Shown: one piece after another, positions 25,670-34,305 of the stretch
How the letters are laid out: every line of letters starts with the position of its first letter
Position numbering within the stretch: position 1 is the first letter of the stretch
DNA from: Brevibacterium sp. 239c
GTDB taxonomy: Bacteria; Actinomycetota; Actinomycetes; Actinomycetales; Brevibacteriaceae
Direction of reading: 5' to 3'
Assembly (NCBI RefSeq): GCF_900169365.1
Contig: NZ_FXZH01000002.1
Coordinates: 186,001 to 250,000 of the forward strand
Length of the DNA: 64,000 bases
Notes under the pieces: generated by a model
The model's input: the letters and a program-made list of their open reading frames with translations, nothing else
Databases searched by the model: none
Told to the model about the DNA's origin: nothing
Program-made: the position numbers and the translations under genes

Positions 25670-27043
25670 TCAGTTGTCGCCTTCGAGGGCGGCGGCCTGT
25701 TTGGCCTTGACGTCCTCTTCGCGTTCGAAGAATTTCTCCTTGACCGGACGGACGAGGATGTTGGCGATGAAGCCGATGGCCAGCGCGCCGACCATGATGT
25801 ACATGCCCGGCGTGTAGAGCTCGGGCCCTGTCTTGCCGGCCTTCTCTCCGGCCTCGACGACGGAGTTGACGATGAGGGGGCCGGCCACGCCTGCCGCAGA
25901 CCATGCGGTGAGGAGGGCGCCGTGGATCGCGCCGACCTGATAGACCCCGAACAGGTCCTTGAGGTAGGCGGGAATTGTTGAAAAGCCACCGCCGTAGAAC
26001 GAGATGATGACCAGCGTCGCAAGGATGAACAGGACGATGGAGCTGCCACCGAAGAGCGCGACGATCAGGTAGAGCAGCAGCCCGAGGCCGAGGTACATCA
26101 TGTAGTTGTTCTTCCGGCCCAGGTAGTCCGAGGTCGTCGACCAGATGAAGCGACCGCCCATGTTGCCGATCGAGAGGAGACCGACGAATCCTGCTGCGGC
26201 CGCGGCGGTGATGCCGAAGTAGGCCTGGATCATCGGCGCGGCATTCTCGAGGATGCCGATGCCGGCGGTGACGTTGAGGAAGAGGACCACCCACAGGAAC
26301 CAGAACTGCGGGGTGCGGATCGCATTGCGAACGGAGACGTTGCCCTTGGTCTGCATGGGCTTGGTCGTCGCCTTGGCAGGATCGAAGCCCTTCGGCGACC
26401 ACTCGGGGTGAGGGACTCGGATGACGAAGGCACCGGCGGCGATGACCACGGCGTAGACGATGCCGAGGGTGATGAAGGTCGGGGTCAGGCCTGCGACCAG
26501 GTTCTCCGGTTCCGTGCCGCCGCCGTACATGCTCATCAGCTGATTCGACATGGGGCTGGCGATGAGTGCGCCGCCGCCGAAGCCCATGATGGCCAGGCCG
26601 GTGGCCAGACCTGGGCGGTCGGGGAACCACTTCATCAGCGTCGAGACCGGCGAGATGTAGCCGATGCCCAGACCGATGCCGCCGATCACGCCGTAGCCGA
26701 GGTAGACGAGCCACAGCTGACCGGTCAGAATCCCCATCGACGCGATGAAGAATCCGACGACCCAGCAGGTGCCTGCGGCGACCATCGATGCGCGGGGGCC
26801 GTTCTTCTCCACCCACGGGCCGAAGACGGCCGAGGAGATGCCGAGCATGAGGATCGCGATGGAGAAGATCCAGCCGATGGAGACCTCACCGGCGTCGAAG
26901 TGCGACATGAAGGGGATCTTGAACACGCTGAACGCGTAGACCTGGCCGATGCACAGATGGATCGCCAGAGCGGCAGGCGGGATCAGCCATCGGTTGAAGT
27001 TCTTCGGCGCGACGATCGCTGACCGCGTGAGGACGGAAGCCAT
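25670..27043 (-). CDS. OFA-family MFS transporter (oxalate/formate antiporter-like)
   Basis: A 457-residue, 12-segment MFS protein. OFA-type features are HLCIGQVYAFSVFKIPF in TM1, MKWFPDRPGLATGLAIMGFGGGA in the TM4-5 region, and SIGNMGGRFIWSTTSDYLGR. Relatives exchange oxalate for formate or move other small carboxylates. Start chosen at 27043, with AAGGA 8 bases upstream, over the in-frame GTG at 27094. Followed by its own small membrane protein and preceded by the terminator of the SurA-like gene. Substrate not predictable. Confidence 0.85.
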   Translation of the reverse strand: MASVLTRSAIVAPKNFNRWLIPPAALAIHLCIGQVYAFSVFKIPFMSHFDAGEVSIGWIFSIAILMLGISSAVFGPWVEKNGPRASMVAAGTCWVVGFFIASMGILTGQLWLVYLGYGVIGGIGLGIGYISPVSTLMKWFPDRPGLATGLAIMGFGGGALIASPMSNQLMSMYGGGTEPENLVAGLTPTFITLGIVYAVVIAAGAFVIRVPHPEWSPKGFDPAKATTKPMQTKGNVSVRNAIRTPQFWFLWVVLFLNVTAGIGILENAAPMIQAYFGITAAAAAGFVGLLSIGNMGGRFIWSTTSDYLGRKNNYMMYLGLGLLLYLIVALFGGSSIVLFILATLVIISFYGGGFSTIPAYLKDLFGVYQVGAIHGALLTAWSAAGVAGPLIVNSVVEAGEKAGKTGPELYTPGMYIMVGALAIGFIANILVRPVKEKFFEREEDVKAKQAAALEGDN

Positions 27044-27198
27044 GCAGGAATCCTTAGATTGGTGTGCTCTGCGTGCGACCATCATTGGTCGCACGTGCTG
27101 TGAGGACGAACGTGTCTCGATAACACGCTTCTGTTCCCCTACACATTAGAGCGCACGCAGGGATTTGGCGAGGAACACTCCGAAATTCCCCAAGAATG

Positions 27199-27224
27199 AG
27201 ACTCGGGCCGGTGCGCCCGAGTCT
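27199..27224 (-). terminator. Hairpin after the SurA-like lipoprotein gene
   Basis: AGACTCGGGC (27199-27208) and GCCCGAGTCT (27215-27224) form a perfect 10-bp, GC-rich stem with a 6-base loop, 29 bp downstream of the minus-strand lipoprotein stop. On that strand CATTCTT follows, a weak T-rich tail. Confidence 0.7.
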
Positions 27225-27252
27225 ATTCAGCCGAAATCGGTGATCGTGCGGA

Positions 27253-28044
27253 TCAGAGGTTGACCTTGACGTCGCCCTGCTTGCGAAGCTTCTTCGCGTA
27301 CTTCTGAGTCGCCTCGGTCGACTTCTGGCTCTTCACCTGCTCCTCGAGCTGCGGACGCATCTCCTCAAGCGGTGGGACTTCCTGAGCCTGCTGGCCGCCC
27401 TGCTGGGCCATCTGCTCCTGCTGGCTCTTCGCCTGCTCATAGGCCTGGCCGATCTCTTCGCCGCTGGCCTTGAACTCGCCGTACTCATCCTTGATGAGGC
27501 CTTCGATGGACAGCTGGGTCTTCAGCTCGGAATGGACCTTCTTCTCGTCCATGCCCTGCTTCTTCATGGCGGCGAGGAAGTCCTTCTTGCTCATCTGGCT
27601 GGACTTGGCGGATTCTTCGAGCCCTTTGTCGACGTCCTTGTCCGAGACCTTGATGCCGCGCTTGTCGGCTTCCTGGCTGAGCAGCTCGGTGCTCACCAGG
27701 TTCTCAGCCGTCTGCGTCTTGAGCTGCTTCTCATCGACCTGCTGACCCGACTGCTGCGACTGCATCTGCATCTGCTGGTACTGGGTCTCATAGAGGGGGA
27801 CGAAGTCCTTTTTGGTGATCTTCTCACCATTGACCTCGGCGACGACGTCAGGGATGCCCTTGGTGTCCGGCTTGCCTTCTTGTCCCTGGTCTTGTCCTTG
27901 TCCGGACGCGTCGCTTCCGGCCTCCTGCTTCGCCGAGGCGGATGTCTCTTGGGCTTTCGGCTCTTCCTCGGGGGAGCCGCAGGCTGCCAGTGATCCCACT
28001 GCTGTCGCGACGACGAGGCCCAATAACCATTTGCTCTTCTGCAC
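27253..28044 (-). CDS. SurA N-terminal domain lipoprotein, possible secretion chaperone
   Basis: A 263-residue lipoprotein. The signal peptide MQKSKWLLGLVVATAVGSLA ends at lipobox LAAC. A polar linker follows, then a SurA-N-like domain (VAEVNGEKITKKDFVPLYE through the Gln-rich helical region). No parvulin PPIase motif is evident, so this resembles the chaperone half of PrsA/SurA. Lys/Gln/Glu-rich, unlike its neighbours. The GTG at 28044 is preferred because AGGAG lies 5 bases upstream; an in-frame ATG at 28065 would add 7 residues. Likely acts on the outer face of the membrane. Confidence 0.8.
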   Translation of the reverse strand: MQKSKWLLGLVVATAVGSLAACGSPEEEPKAQETSASAKQEAGSDASGQGQDQGQEGKPDTKGIPDVVAEVNGEKITKKDFVPLYETQYQQMQMQSQQSGQQVDEKQLKTQTAENLVSTELLSQEADKRGIKVSDKDVDKGLEESAKSSQMSKKDFLAAMKKQGMDEKKVHSELKTQLSIEGLIKDEYGEFKASGEEIGQAYEQAKSQQEQMAQQGGQQAQEVPPLEEMRPQLEEQVKSQKSTEATQKYAKKLRKQGDVKVNL

Positions 28045-28172
28045 ACTCACTCCTGCTTTCGGCATCAGCCCGTCAGGCTAACAGGTTGACGTTGCCGCCG
28101 GCTGAGTGGACCTTGACCGTCGCTTGGCAAGACAGGACACTTGGATAACCCAAGCGGCAAAGGAGCCCGATC

Positions 28173-28529
28173 ATGACTGCACGGTTCAGGGGAGTCTTTC
28201 TGACATGTCAGGACAGCGCGAAGACCGCGGCGTTCTATCGAGACCTGGCTGGTGTGCCGCTGGAGGAAGAGGGCAATGACGAGTACACGTACTTCGTACT
28301 TGAGGTCGAGGGAGTTCAGGTCGCCCTCCACGACGCACATGGCTTCGCGGACTACAGTTTTCCGCCGAACAGCGAGTCGAACCTCACTCACCTGTACTTC
28401 CGGATTGAGGATCAGGAGGCGTTCCTCGCCGATGTCGAGAGCGTGGGGGCGCCGCTGATCGATGTCGATGAGGTCGTCGTCACCGTTCAGGACCCCGATG
28501 GGCGGAAGGTGATGTTCGGTACGGCCTGA
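28173..28529 (+). CDS. VOC (glyoxalase-fold) family protein
   Basis: A 118-residue single VOC domain. Beta-alpha-beta halves start GVFLTCQDSAKTAAFYRDL and LYFRIEDQEAFLADVESVG and end VQDPDGRKVMFGTA. Possible metal ligands (His53, Glu) are present, but the set typical of glyoxalase I is incomplete. Could be an isomerase, dioxygenase or antibiotic-binding protein. AAAGGAG precedes the ATG. Stop-to-stop neighbour of the DHFR-like gene on the other strand. Confidence 0.8.
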   Translation: MTARFRGVFLTCQDSAKTAAFYRDLAGVPLEEEGNDEYTYFVLEVEGVQVALHDAHGFADYSFPPNSESNLTHLYFRIEDQEAFLADVESVGAPLIDVDEVVVTVQDPDGRKVMFGTA

Positions 28530-28535
28530 GGTGCC

Positions 28536-29084
28536 TCAGGTGAGCGGACTGTAGGCCGAGTAGACGACCCCACTGGGAAATGACTTCGACTCGAGCAGAT
28601 GCAGCCTCGGTGCGGGAGCGCCCTCGGGAAAGAAGCCACGCCCGCGGCCCTGCCACACGGGATAGGTGAACATCCGGAACTCATCGACCACCTCGGCGGT
28701 GATGAGCGCATGCGCCAGGGTGATGCTGCCGGTGAGGATGACATCGCGGCCCGGTGCATCGCGCAGAGCTGTAACGGCTCGAACGGGATCGCTGCTGATC
28801 AGTGTTGTGTTCTGCCAGCCCGGATCACTCAGTGTCGTCGACACCACTCGTTTGTCGACCTGGTTGAGATGTTCGGCGACTCCGGTGGTGTCATCCGTCT
28901 GCAGCGGCCAATAGCCGCGGAAGTCCTCGAAGGTCTGTCGCCCGAGCAGCAGCACATCCTCGTGGGCTGATTGGCGCATGAGCTCGGCGGACAGTTCCTC
29001 ATCCTGAGCCTGTGGGTCGAACCAGTCGTCGAGCATCTCAACTCGGCCGTCGAGGGTCATGTTCTGGGTGATGATGATGCGCAC
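28536..29084 (-). CDS. DHFR-like (RibD C-terminal domain) reductase
   Basis: A 182-residue protein of the RibD-C/dihydrofolate-reductase-like family. N-terminal RIIITQNMTLDGRVE, the middle segment LLLGRQTFEDFRGYWP and NADPH-site residues RDVILTGSITLAHALI are recognisable. Actinobacteria carry many such uncharacterised NADPH reductases. The GTG at 29084 has GAGGAG 6 bases upstream; a longer frame extends over the start region without a better site. 101 bp downstream of the drug exporter gene. Substrate unknown. Confidence 0.82.
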   Translation of the reverse strand: MRIIITQNMTLDGRVEMLDDWFDPQAQDEELSAELMRQSAHEDVLLLGRQTFEDFRGYWPLQTDDTTGVAEHLNQVDKRVVSTTLSDPGWQNTTLISSDPVRAVTALRDAPGRDVILTGSITLAHALITAEVVDEFRMFTYPVWQGRGRGFFPEGAPAPRLHLLESKSFPSGVVYSAYSPLT

Positions 29085-29184
29085 AGCGGTCTCCTCATCG
29101 AGTGGTCGCGTCACCGACCACGGTACGCATGCCGACGCCCGAGGTCCATGGCTCGAGGCCAGAGACCTCGGGCGTCGGGAACGA

Positions 29185-30666
29185 TCAGGCGTGGGACTCG
29201 GCGTTCTCCGGGGTCTCGACGACATGCGATTCCGGCTTGCTGCGCTTGATCAGCAGCACGACGAGGGCTCCGGCCAATGCGGCCGCGGCACCGATGATGA
29301 AGCAGGTGCGGAAGGCCGCCTCGGCGGGGATCTGGGCTCCACCCACCGACACGGTCTGGCTCGTGAGCACGATCGCCATCACCGCGCCGGCCAGGGTTGT
29401 GCCCATCGACCGCATGAGGGCGTTGACGCCGACCCCGGCACCAGCCTCGGCGGCGGGGGAGTTCTCGAGGATGAGCGTCGGCATCGCTGCGTACCCGATG
29501 CCGACCCCCGCCGAGGCGATGCAGGTGGCGATCATGAGCTGCCAGGGTGCCCCGTCGAGGAAGACGGCGAATACATAGCCGCCGGCAATCACCGTGGCTC
29601 CGAGCGCAAGCGTCGGACGCCCGCCGATGGTTGAGAGGAGGCGACTCGAGATCGGGGTGAAGGCCAGCATCATCAGACCGGCCGGAGCCATCCACAGTCC
29701 GGCTTGGAGGATCGACTGGCCGAGTCCGTAGCCGGTGGCCTCGGGCATCTGGAGGAGCTGGGGGACGACGATCGACTGCGCCATCATGCCGAAGCCGATG
29801 AGGATTCCCGCGATGTTCGTCAGGAGGATCGGGCGTCGGACGGTGGTGCGCAGATCGACGAGCGGGTGGGGGTGTCGCACTTCGAAGAAGCCCCAGGCGA
29901 TGAGGACGATGACTCCGCCGATGATCGCCAGCAGAGTTGAGGGGGCACTCCATCCCCAGTCATTGCCCTTCGAGATTCCAGCGAGAACGCCGACGATGCC
30001 GACCGCGAGCCCCACAGCGCCGAGGACGTCGAACCGTCCGGGATCCACTGGCGAGGTGTGCGGGAGAACGACGAGTGAGAGCACGACCATCGCCGCGGCG
30101 AGCACGGCCGAGAGCCAGAACAGCATATGCCAGTCGAAGTCCTGAGCGATCCAGGCCGCGATCGGCAGGCCGAGGGCGCCGCCGACTCCGAGCGTGGCGC
30201 TGATGCCCGCGACCGCTGAGTTGCGCATGGCAGGCGGAGTGATTTCGCGGACGAAGCTGATCGCCACCGGGATGTATCCCATGGCGAACCCCTGCAGGAC
30301 GCGTCCGATGAGAACCGGGCCGATGGTCGAGAACATGGCGCAGATGACGGAGCCCACGAGCAGAATGATGGCCGAGGCGACGAGGACTGGCTTGCGGCCG
30401 TAGATGTCGGCGAGGCGACCGGCCACAGGCATGGCTACGCCTCCACCGAGCAGGGTGGCGGTGACGACCCAGGCCGCGTTGCTCGCCGAGGTGTTGAGCA
30501 GGTGCGGCAGCTCCGGCTGGATCGGGATCACCAGGGACTGCATGAGCGCGGCGCACAGGCTGGAGAAGCCGAGGACCATGACGATGAGCAGCGGTTTGGC
30601 GGCTGGGGCCGCTGGAGCTGCGGAGGCCGTGGTCGGATCGCCAGGGCTGTTGTGCTGATGGTTCAA
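29185..30666 (-). CDS. DHA2-type MFS drug exporter
   Basis: A 493-residue protein with about 14 membrane segments. Motif A is GRLADIYGRKP, motif C-like GISATLGVGGALGLPIAAW is in TM5, and there is an N-terminal Ala/Pro-rich cytoplasmic leader. This class (EmrB/QacA, LfrA) exports drugs or dyes by proton antiport. It is divergent from a MarR regulator gene across 89 bp holding a perfect 15-bp palindrome, so expression is probably induced when MarR releases. Confidence 0.88.
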   Translation of the reverse strand: MNHQHNSPGDPTTASAAPAAPAAKPLLIVMVLGFSSLCAALMQSLVIPIQPELPHLLNTSASNAAWVVTATLLGGGVAMPVAGRLADIYGRKPVLVASAIILLVGSVICAMFSTIGPVLIGRVLQGFAMGYIPVAISFVREITPPAMRNSAVAGISATLGVGGALGLPIAAWIAQDFDWHMLFWLSAVLAAAMVVLSLVVLPHTSPVDPGRFDVLGAVGLAVGIVGVLAGISKGNDWGWSAPSTLLAIIGGVIVLIAWGFFEVRHPHPLVDLRTTVRRPILLTNIAGILIGFGMMAQSIVVPQLLQMPEATGYGLGQSILQAGLWMAPAGLMMLAFTPISSRLLSTIGGRPTLALGATVIAGGYVFAVFLDGAPWQLMIATCIASAGVGIGYAAMPTLILENSPAAEAGAGVGVNALMRSMGTTLAGAVMAIVLTSQTVSVGGAQIPAEAAFRTCFIIGAAAALAGALVVLLIKRSKPESHVVETPENAESHA

Positions 30667-30713
30667 ACGAGTCTTCTTCCTGTCCCGTGCCGCGAGCTCC
30701 GCCCGAGGGGGAT

Positions 30714-30728
30714 TATGTATGATACATA
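30714..30728. promoter_or_regulatory. MarR-type operator between exporter and marR genes
   Basis: TATGTAT-G-ATACATA is a perfect 15-bp palindrome in very AT-rich DNA, 48 bp from the exporter start and 28 bp from the MarR start. A smaller palindrome, CTATATAG, lies at 30746-30753 directly before the MarR ATG. Size and placement are typical of an autoregulated MarR site. Confidence 0.7.
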
Positions 30729-30755
30729 TCGATCTTCTGTATAAACTATATAGCT

Positions 30756-31280
30756 ATGAGGCCTCGACCAAAAACCGACTGGACAACCACTCGGAGTTCA
30801 CGCGAGGAAGCAACCCTTCCCCTCGATTCAGACCTTCCTGATGATCGTAAGGTTGCCGCCCTCATCTCCCGACTCGATCGCGCTCAGCGGGAGCAATCGC
30901 GCACAATGGAGCTGGGCACGGCGGACCTGCGGATTCTGTGGATGTTCGCCGATGGGAAGTCTCGCACGCTCAAGGAGATCGCGGCTGAACTGTCTCTCGA
31001 GCAGTCAACCGTGAATCGGCAGATCAATGCGGCGATGGCCGAAGGGCTCCTGCAGCGTTCGCGGCGTTCAGGGGATTCCGCCCATGAGATCTCGCGAACG
31101 GAGAAGGGGGCGCGGATCTTCGAAGACGACGTCGCGACAGCCCTCACCGCGTTCGCCTCCGGCCTGGACGCCCTCGGTGATCGGGTCGATGACTTCCTTG
31201 AGGATTTCACCCGGTTCGTCGCCGCCTATGGCTCTGCGGTCAGGCCCGATGACTCTGCAGTCGGATCCGATACACAGTAG
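30756..31280 (+). CDS. MarR-family regulator of the divergent exporter
   Basis: A 174-residue protein with a winged helix-turn-helix: ADLRILWMFADGKSRTLKEI, LSLEQSTVNRQINAAMAEGL as recognition helix, and a wing with RRSGDSAHEISRTEKG. Polar N- and C-terminal extensions. No ribosome site precedes the ATG; an AT-rich -10-like element (TATAAA at 30740-30745) lies so close that the transcript may be leaderless. Probable repressor of the adjacent DHA2 exporter. Confidence 0.85.
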   Translation: MRPRPKTDWTTTRSSREEATLPLDSDLPDDRKVAALISRLDRAQREQSRTMELGTADLRILWMFADGKSRTLKEIAAELSLEQSTVNRQINAAMAEGLLQRSRRSGDSAHEISRTEKGARIFEDDVATALTAFASGLDALGDRVDDFLEDFTRFVAAYGSAVRPDDSAVGSDTQ

Positions 31281-31357
31281 GGACTGTCATTCAGCTCGGC
31301 TCGAAGCTCAGTAGAGTCGGACGCACCGCTCATTTGGCTCGAAGGAGAACCGCTCTC

Positions 31358-32572
31358 ATGTCCGCATCACCATCCGGCTCCACCCCAGATTTCCGCACCG
31401 AGGCTCAGGGTCTGCAGGACGACCTCGTGACCTTGCGTCGCACCCTGCACGCCCATCCCGAGCTCGGCTACCAGCTGCCGTTCACGCAGAGAACCGTCCT
31501 CGACGAACTCGCTGGCTTGGGCCTTGAGATCACCACGGGGGAGTCGCTGACCTCGATCGTCGCTGTGCTCAAGGGGGGACGAACCGGACCTGCGGTGCTG
31601 CTGCGCGGGGACATGGACGCACTGCCGGTGGCCGAGGACACCGGTCTCGAATACGCGTCGACCAACGGCAACATGCATGCGTGCGGCCATGACATGCACA
31701 CCGCCGGACTCGTCGGTGCCGCCCGACTGCTCGCCGCTCACCGGGACGAGCTGCCCGGCTCCATCGTGTTCATGTTCCAGCCCGCCGAGGAGGTTGAGGG
31801 CGGGGCCGAGCCGATGATCGACGAAGGCCTCCTCGAAGCGGCCGGTGTGCCGGTCGTCGCCGCGTACGGCATCCACGTCGAAGCCGACGAGCGTGGGAGG
31901 TTCACCACCAAAGGCGGGCCGCTCATGGCAGGCTTCGCCGATCTCAACCTGAAGATCCACGGCGCCGGCGGCCACAGCTCCCAGCCGCAGGCCACGCGCG
32001 ACCCAGTACCGGCAGTTGCCGAAATCGCGCTCGCCTTGAACACAATGGTCTCCCGGTCCTTCGACATCTTCGATCCCGTCGTGGTCTCCGTGACGCAGCT
32101 CGAGGGCGCACAGGCCAGCAACGTCATCCCGGACTCCGCGAAGCTCACCGCTTCTATTCGCTACCTCTCTGCCGAATCCATCGCGCTGGTCAAGGAACGG
32201 GTGCACGAGATCGCGGAGAGCATCGCCCGCGCGCACCGATGCACCGCCGAGGTGGACCTGCGTCTCGGTTTCCCCGTGACCATGAATAACCCTGCCGAGT
32301 CCCAGCTGGTCATCGACCGCCTCGGCGAGGTCTTCGGTTCCGAACGCGTCGAGGAGATGGCAGTACCGCGGATGGGATCCGAGGACTTCTCCTATGTGCT
32401 CCAGAAAGTGCCCGGCACCTTCGTGTTCCTCGGAGCCACACCAGAGGGTGTGGACCCGAACGCGGAAACCAACCACTCGCCCAGGGTGGTCTTCGATGAT
32501 GGACTCCTCGGCGACCAGGCCGCAGCGCTCGCCCACCTGGCGTTCGCGCGCTTGATGGACGAAGTGGGCTGA
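31358..32572 (+). CDS. M20D-family amidohydrolase (hippurate/N-acyl-amino-acid hydrolase type)
   Basis: A 404-residue metallopeptidase. Metal-site residues are in HACGHDMH (about residue 103), the catalytic Glu pair is in FQPAEEVEGG, and a further His is in GAGGHSSQPQATRDP; the dimerisation domain lies in the middle. The family cleaves N-acyl amino acids, hippurate or auxin conjugates. The ATG at 31358 has AAGGAG upstream; the in-frame ATG at 31334 lacks one. Monocistronic, followed by the perfect hairpin repeat. Confidence 0.88.
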   Translation: MSASPSGSTPDFRTEAQGLQDDLVTLRRTLHAHPELGYQLPFTQRTVLDELAGLGLEITTGESLTSIVAVLKGGRTGPAVLLRGDMDALPVAEDTGLEYASTNGNMHACGHDMHTAGLVGAARLLAAHRDELPGSIVFMFQPAEEVEGGAEPMIDEGLLEAAGVPVVAAYGIHVEADERGRFTTKGGPLMAGFADLNLKIHGAGGHSSQPQATRDPVPAVAEIALALNTMVSRSFDIFDPVVVSVTQLEGAQASNVIPDSAKLTASIRYLSAESIALVKERVHEIAESIARAHRCTAEVDLRLGFPVTMNNPAESQLVIDRLGEVFGSERVEEMAVPRMGSEDFSYVLQKVPGTFVFLGATPEGVDPNAETNHSPRVVFDDGLLGDQAAALAHLAFARLMDEVG

Positions 32573-32696
32573 GGGGCGGGCTGGTTCAATGCTGTGCTGG
32601 TCGCGGATTGTTGGCAGCGGCTGGCTGGTCGCGGGGCGCTGGTTGCTCGCCGAGACATGGGCGTTGCGCCGAGACGCGGGCGCTGGCTGCTGACTG

Positions 32697-32774
32697 CTCA
32701 CCGAAACTCGGCCGCTACGTCGAAGTACGAGTGTGCAACTGAGGGTCTCGACGTAGCGGCCGAGTTTCGGTGAG
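32697..32774. repeat. Dispersed hairpin element, intact copy (27-bp perfect arms)
   Basis: Left arm 32697-32723 and right arm 32748-32774 are perfect reverse complements over 27 bp with a 24-base loop. Arms begin CTCACCGAAACTCGG. Related copies are at 16282-16338, 41005-41055 and 58152-58220. It sits between convergent genes, so it may also end transcription. Confidence 0.85.
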
Positions 32775-32834
32775 AGCTGCTGTTGGTGCAAGGCGCTGCT
32801 TCAGGCGCTGAGCAGGCCCTGAGTTGGCGTTGAC

Positions 32835-34049
32835 TCAGGCCCTGATCATGCCGTGGGGATCGAGGACGAACTTCTTTGCGACACCGGAGTCGAAGTCGGC
32901 GTAACCCTGTGGGGCGTCGTCGAGTGCGATCGGGGTGGCGTTGACGTTCTTCGCGATCGTCACCTTGTCGTTGAGGATCGCGTGCATCAGGCCGCGGTTG
33001 TACTTCATGACTGGGCACTGTCCGGTGACGAAGACGTGGGACTTCGCGAAGCCGAGGCCGAAGCGCATCGACAGTGAACCCTGCTGCGCTGCTTCGTCGG
33101 CCGCCCCCGGATCGCCGGTGACGTAGAGGCCCGGAATGCCCAGGCTGCCGCCGGCACGGGTGATGTCCATGAGCGAGTTGAGCACGGTCGCCGGGGCTTC
33201 CGTGGCCGCATCCTTGCCATGGCCGCGCGCCTCGAAGCCCACCGCGTCGATGCCGCAGTCGACCTCGGGAGTGCCGAGGATCTGCTCGATCTGGTCCTTC
33301 GGGTCACCCTTGGACACATCGACGGTCTCGCATCCGAAGGCCCGTGCCTGTGCCAGACGGTCCTCGTTGAGGTCACCGACGATGACGACCGAGGCACCGA
33401 GGAGCTGCGCCGAGGTGGCCGCAGCGATTCCGACCGGGCCTGCACCGGCGACGTAGACCGTCGAACCGATCGTGACGCCGGCCCCGACCGCACCGTGGAA
33501 TCCGGTGGGGAATATATCGGAGAGCATGGCCAAGTCGAGGATCTTCTCCATCGCCTGGTCCTTGTCCGGGAACTTCAGAACGTTCCAATCGGCATAGGGC
33601 ACGAGGACGTACTCGGCCTGGCCGCCGACCCAGCCGCCCATGTCGACGTAGCCGTAGGCAGAGCCTGGACGGTCGGGGTTGACGTTGAGGCAGATGCCGG
33701 TCTGGCGTTCGATGCAGTTCCGGCACCGACCGCAGGAGATGTTGAACGGCACAGAGACGAGATCGCCGACCTTGACGAACTCGACATCGCGACCGACTTC
33801 GACCACTTCGCCGGTGATCTCGTGGCCGAGGACGAGCCCTTCGGGTGCGGTGGTGCGGCCGCGGACCATGTGCTGGTCGGAGCCGCAGATGTTCGTGGCT
33901 ACGGTCTTGAGGATGACGCCGTGATCGACCTTGCGGCCGACATTGGCGGGATGGACGCCGGGCCCGTCCTTGAGGACGAACTCGGGATATTCGGTGTCGA
34001 TGACCTCGACCTTGCCGGGGCCTGCGTAGCTGATTGCCTTGTTGCTCAT
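32835..34049 (-). CDS. fdhA: Zinc-dependent, glutathione-independent formaldehyde dehydrogenase
   Basis: A 404-residue medium-chain dehydrogenase. Catalytic zinc residues are in NICGSDQHMVRG and GHEITG, the structural zinc cysteines in CGRCRNCIERQTGIC, and the NAD motif in VAGAGPVGIAAA. The N-terminal segment VEVIDTEYPEF and the GVHPANVGR insertion match FdhA of the Pseudomonas type, which binds NAD tightly and oxidises free formaldehyde. It lies beside betaine-demethylation genes that release formaldehyde, which supports the call. Minus strand, downstream of the LysR gene but separated by 237 bp. Confidence 0.88.
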   Translation of the reverse strand: MSNKAISYAGPGKVEVIDTEYPEFVLKDGPGVHPANVGRKVDHGVILKTVATNICGSDQHMVRGRTTAPEGLVLGHEITGEVVEVGRDVEFVKVGDLVSVPFNISCGRCRNCIERQTGICLNVNPDRPGSAYGYVDMGGWVGGQAEYVLVPYADWNVLKFPDKDQAMEKILDLAMLSDIFPTGFHGAVGAGVTIGSTVYVAGAGPVGIAAATSAQLLGASVVIVGDLNEDRLAQARAFGCETVDVSKGDPKDQIEQILGTPEVDCGIDAVGFEARGHGKDAATEAPATVLNSLMDITRAGGSLGIPGLYVTGDPGAADEAAQQGSLSMRFGLGFAKSHVFVTGQCPVMKYNRGLMHAILNDKVTIAKNVNATPIALDDAPQGYADFDSGVAKKFVLDPHGMIRA

Positions 34050-34160
34050 CGTTGAGTCTCCATCTGTGTCGCACCGCTGTCGATGTCCAAGAAGCGTCGT
34101 CGTCCCATGGTCGGTGGGCGAAAAGGCGGTCAGGAAGCGCCGACGGTTCCTGAAATATCA

Positions 34161-34174
34161 GTCTGTTATCAGAC
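34161..34174. promoter_or_regulatory. Short palindrome upstream of fdhA
   Basis: GTCTG-TTAT-CAGAC, a 5-bp inverted repeat in the 237-bp gap upstream of fdhA (112 bp before its start). Possible operator. Short enough to be chance. Confidence 0.3.
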
Positions 34175-34231
34175 GTACGAGCAGTCTCGCGGTCACGGGA
34201 GACTTCTGTCAATAGGTCCGGTCCTGTACCT

Positions 34232-34305
34232 CGAGACCACCCACGTCAGGCCGTCGCGGCCGTCCCGCAGCCCGAGACTACCCACGTCAGGCCGTCGCGG
34301 GCGTC
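34232..34305. repeat. 33-bp direct repeat duplicating the LysR gene 3' end
   Basis: Two copies (34232-34264 and 34273-34305) match at 31 of 33 bases with an 8-bp spacer. The right copy holds the last codons and stop of the LysR gene; the left copy is non-coding downstream DNA. It appears to be a local duplication of the gene end. Confidence 0.8.

Noticed and set aside
25398..26816. 472-codon same-strand frame overlapping the OFA transporter
   Set aside because: Arg/His/Pro-rich out-of-frame translation of the transporter gene without any motif.
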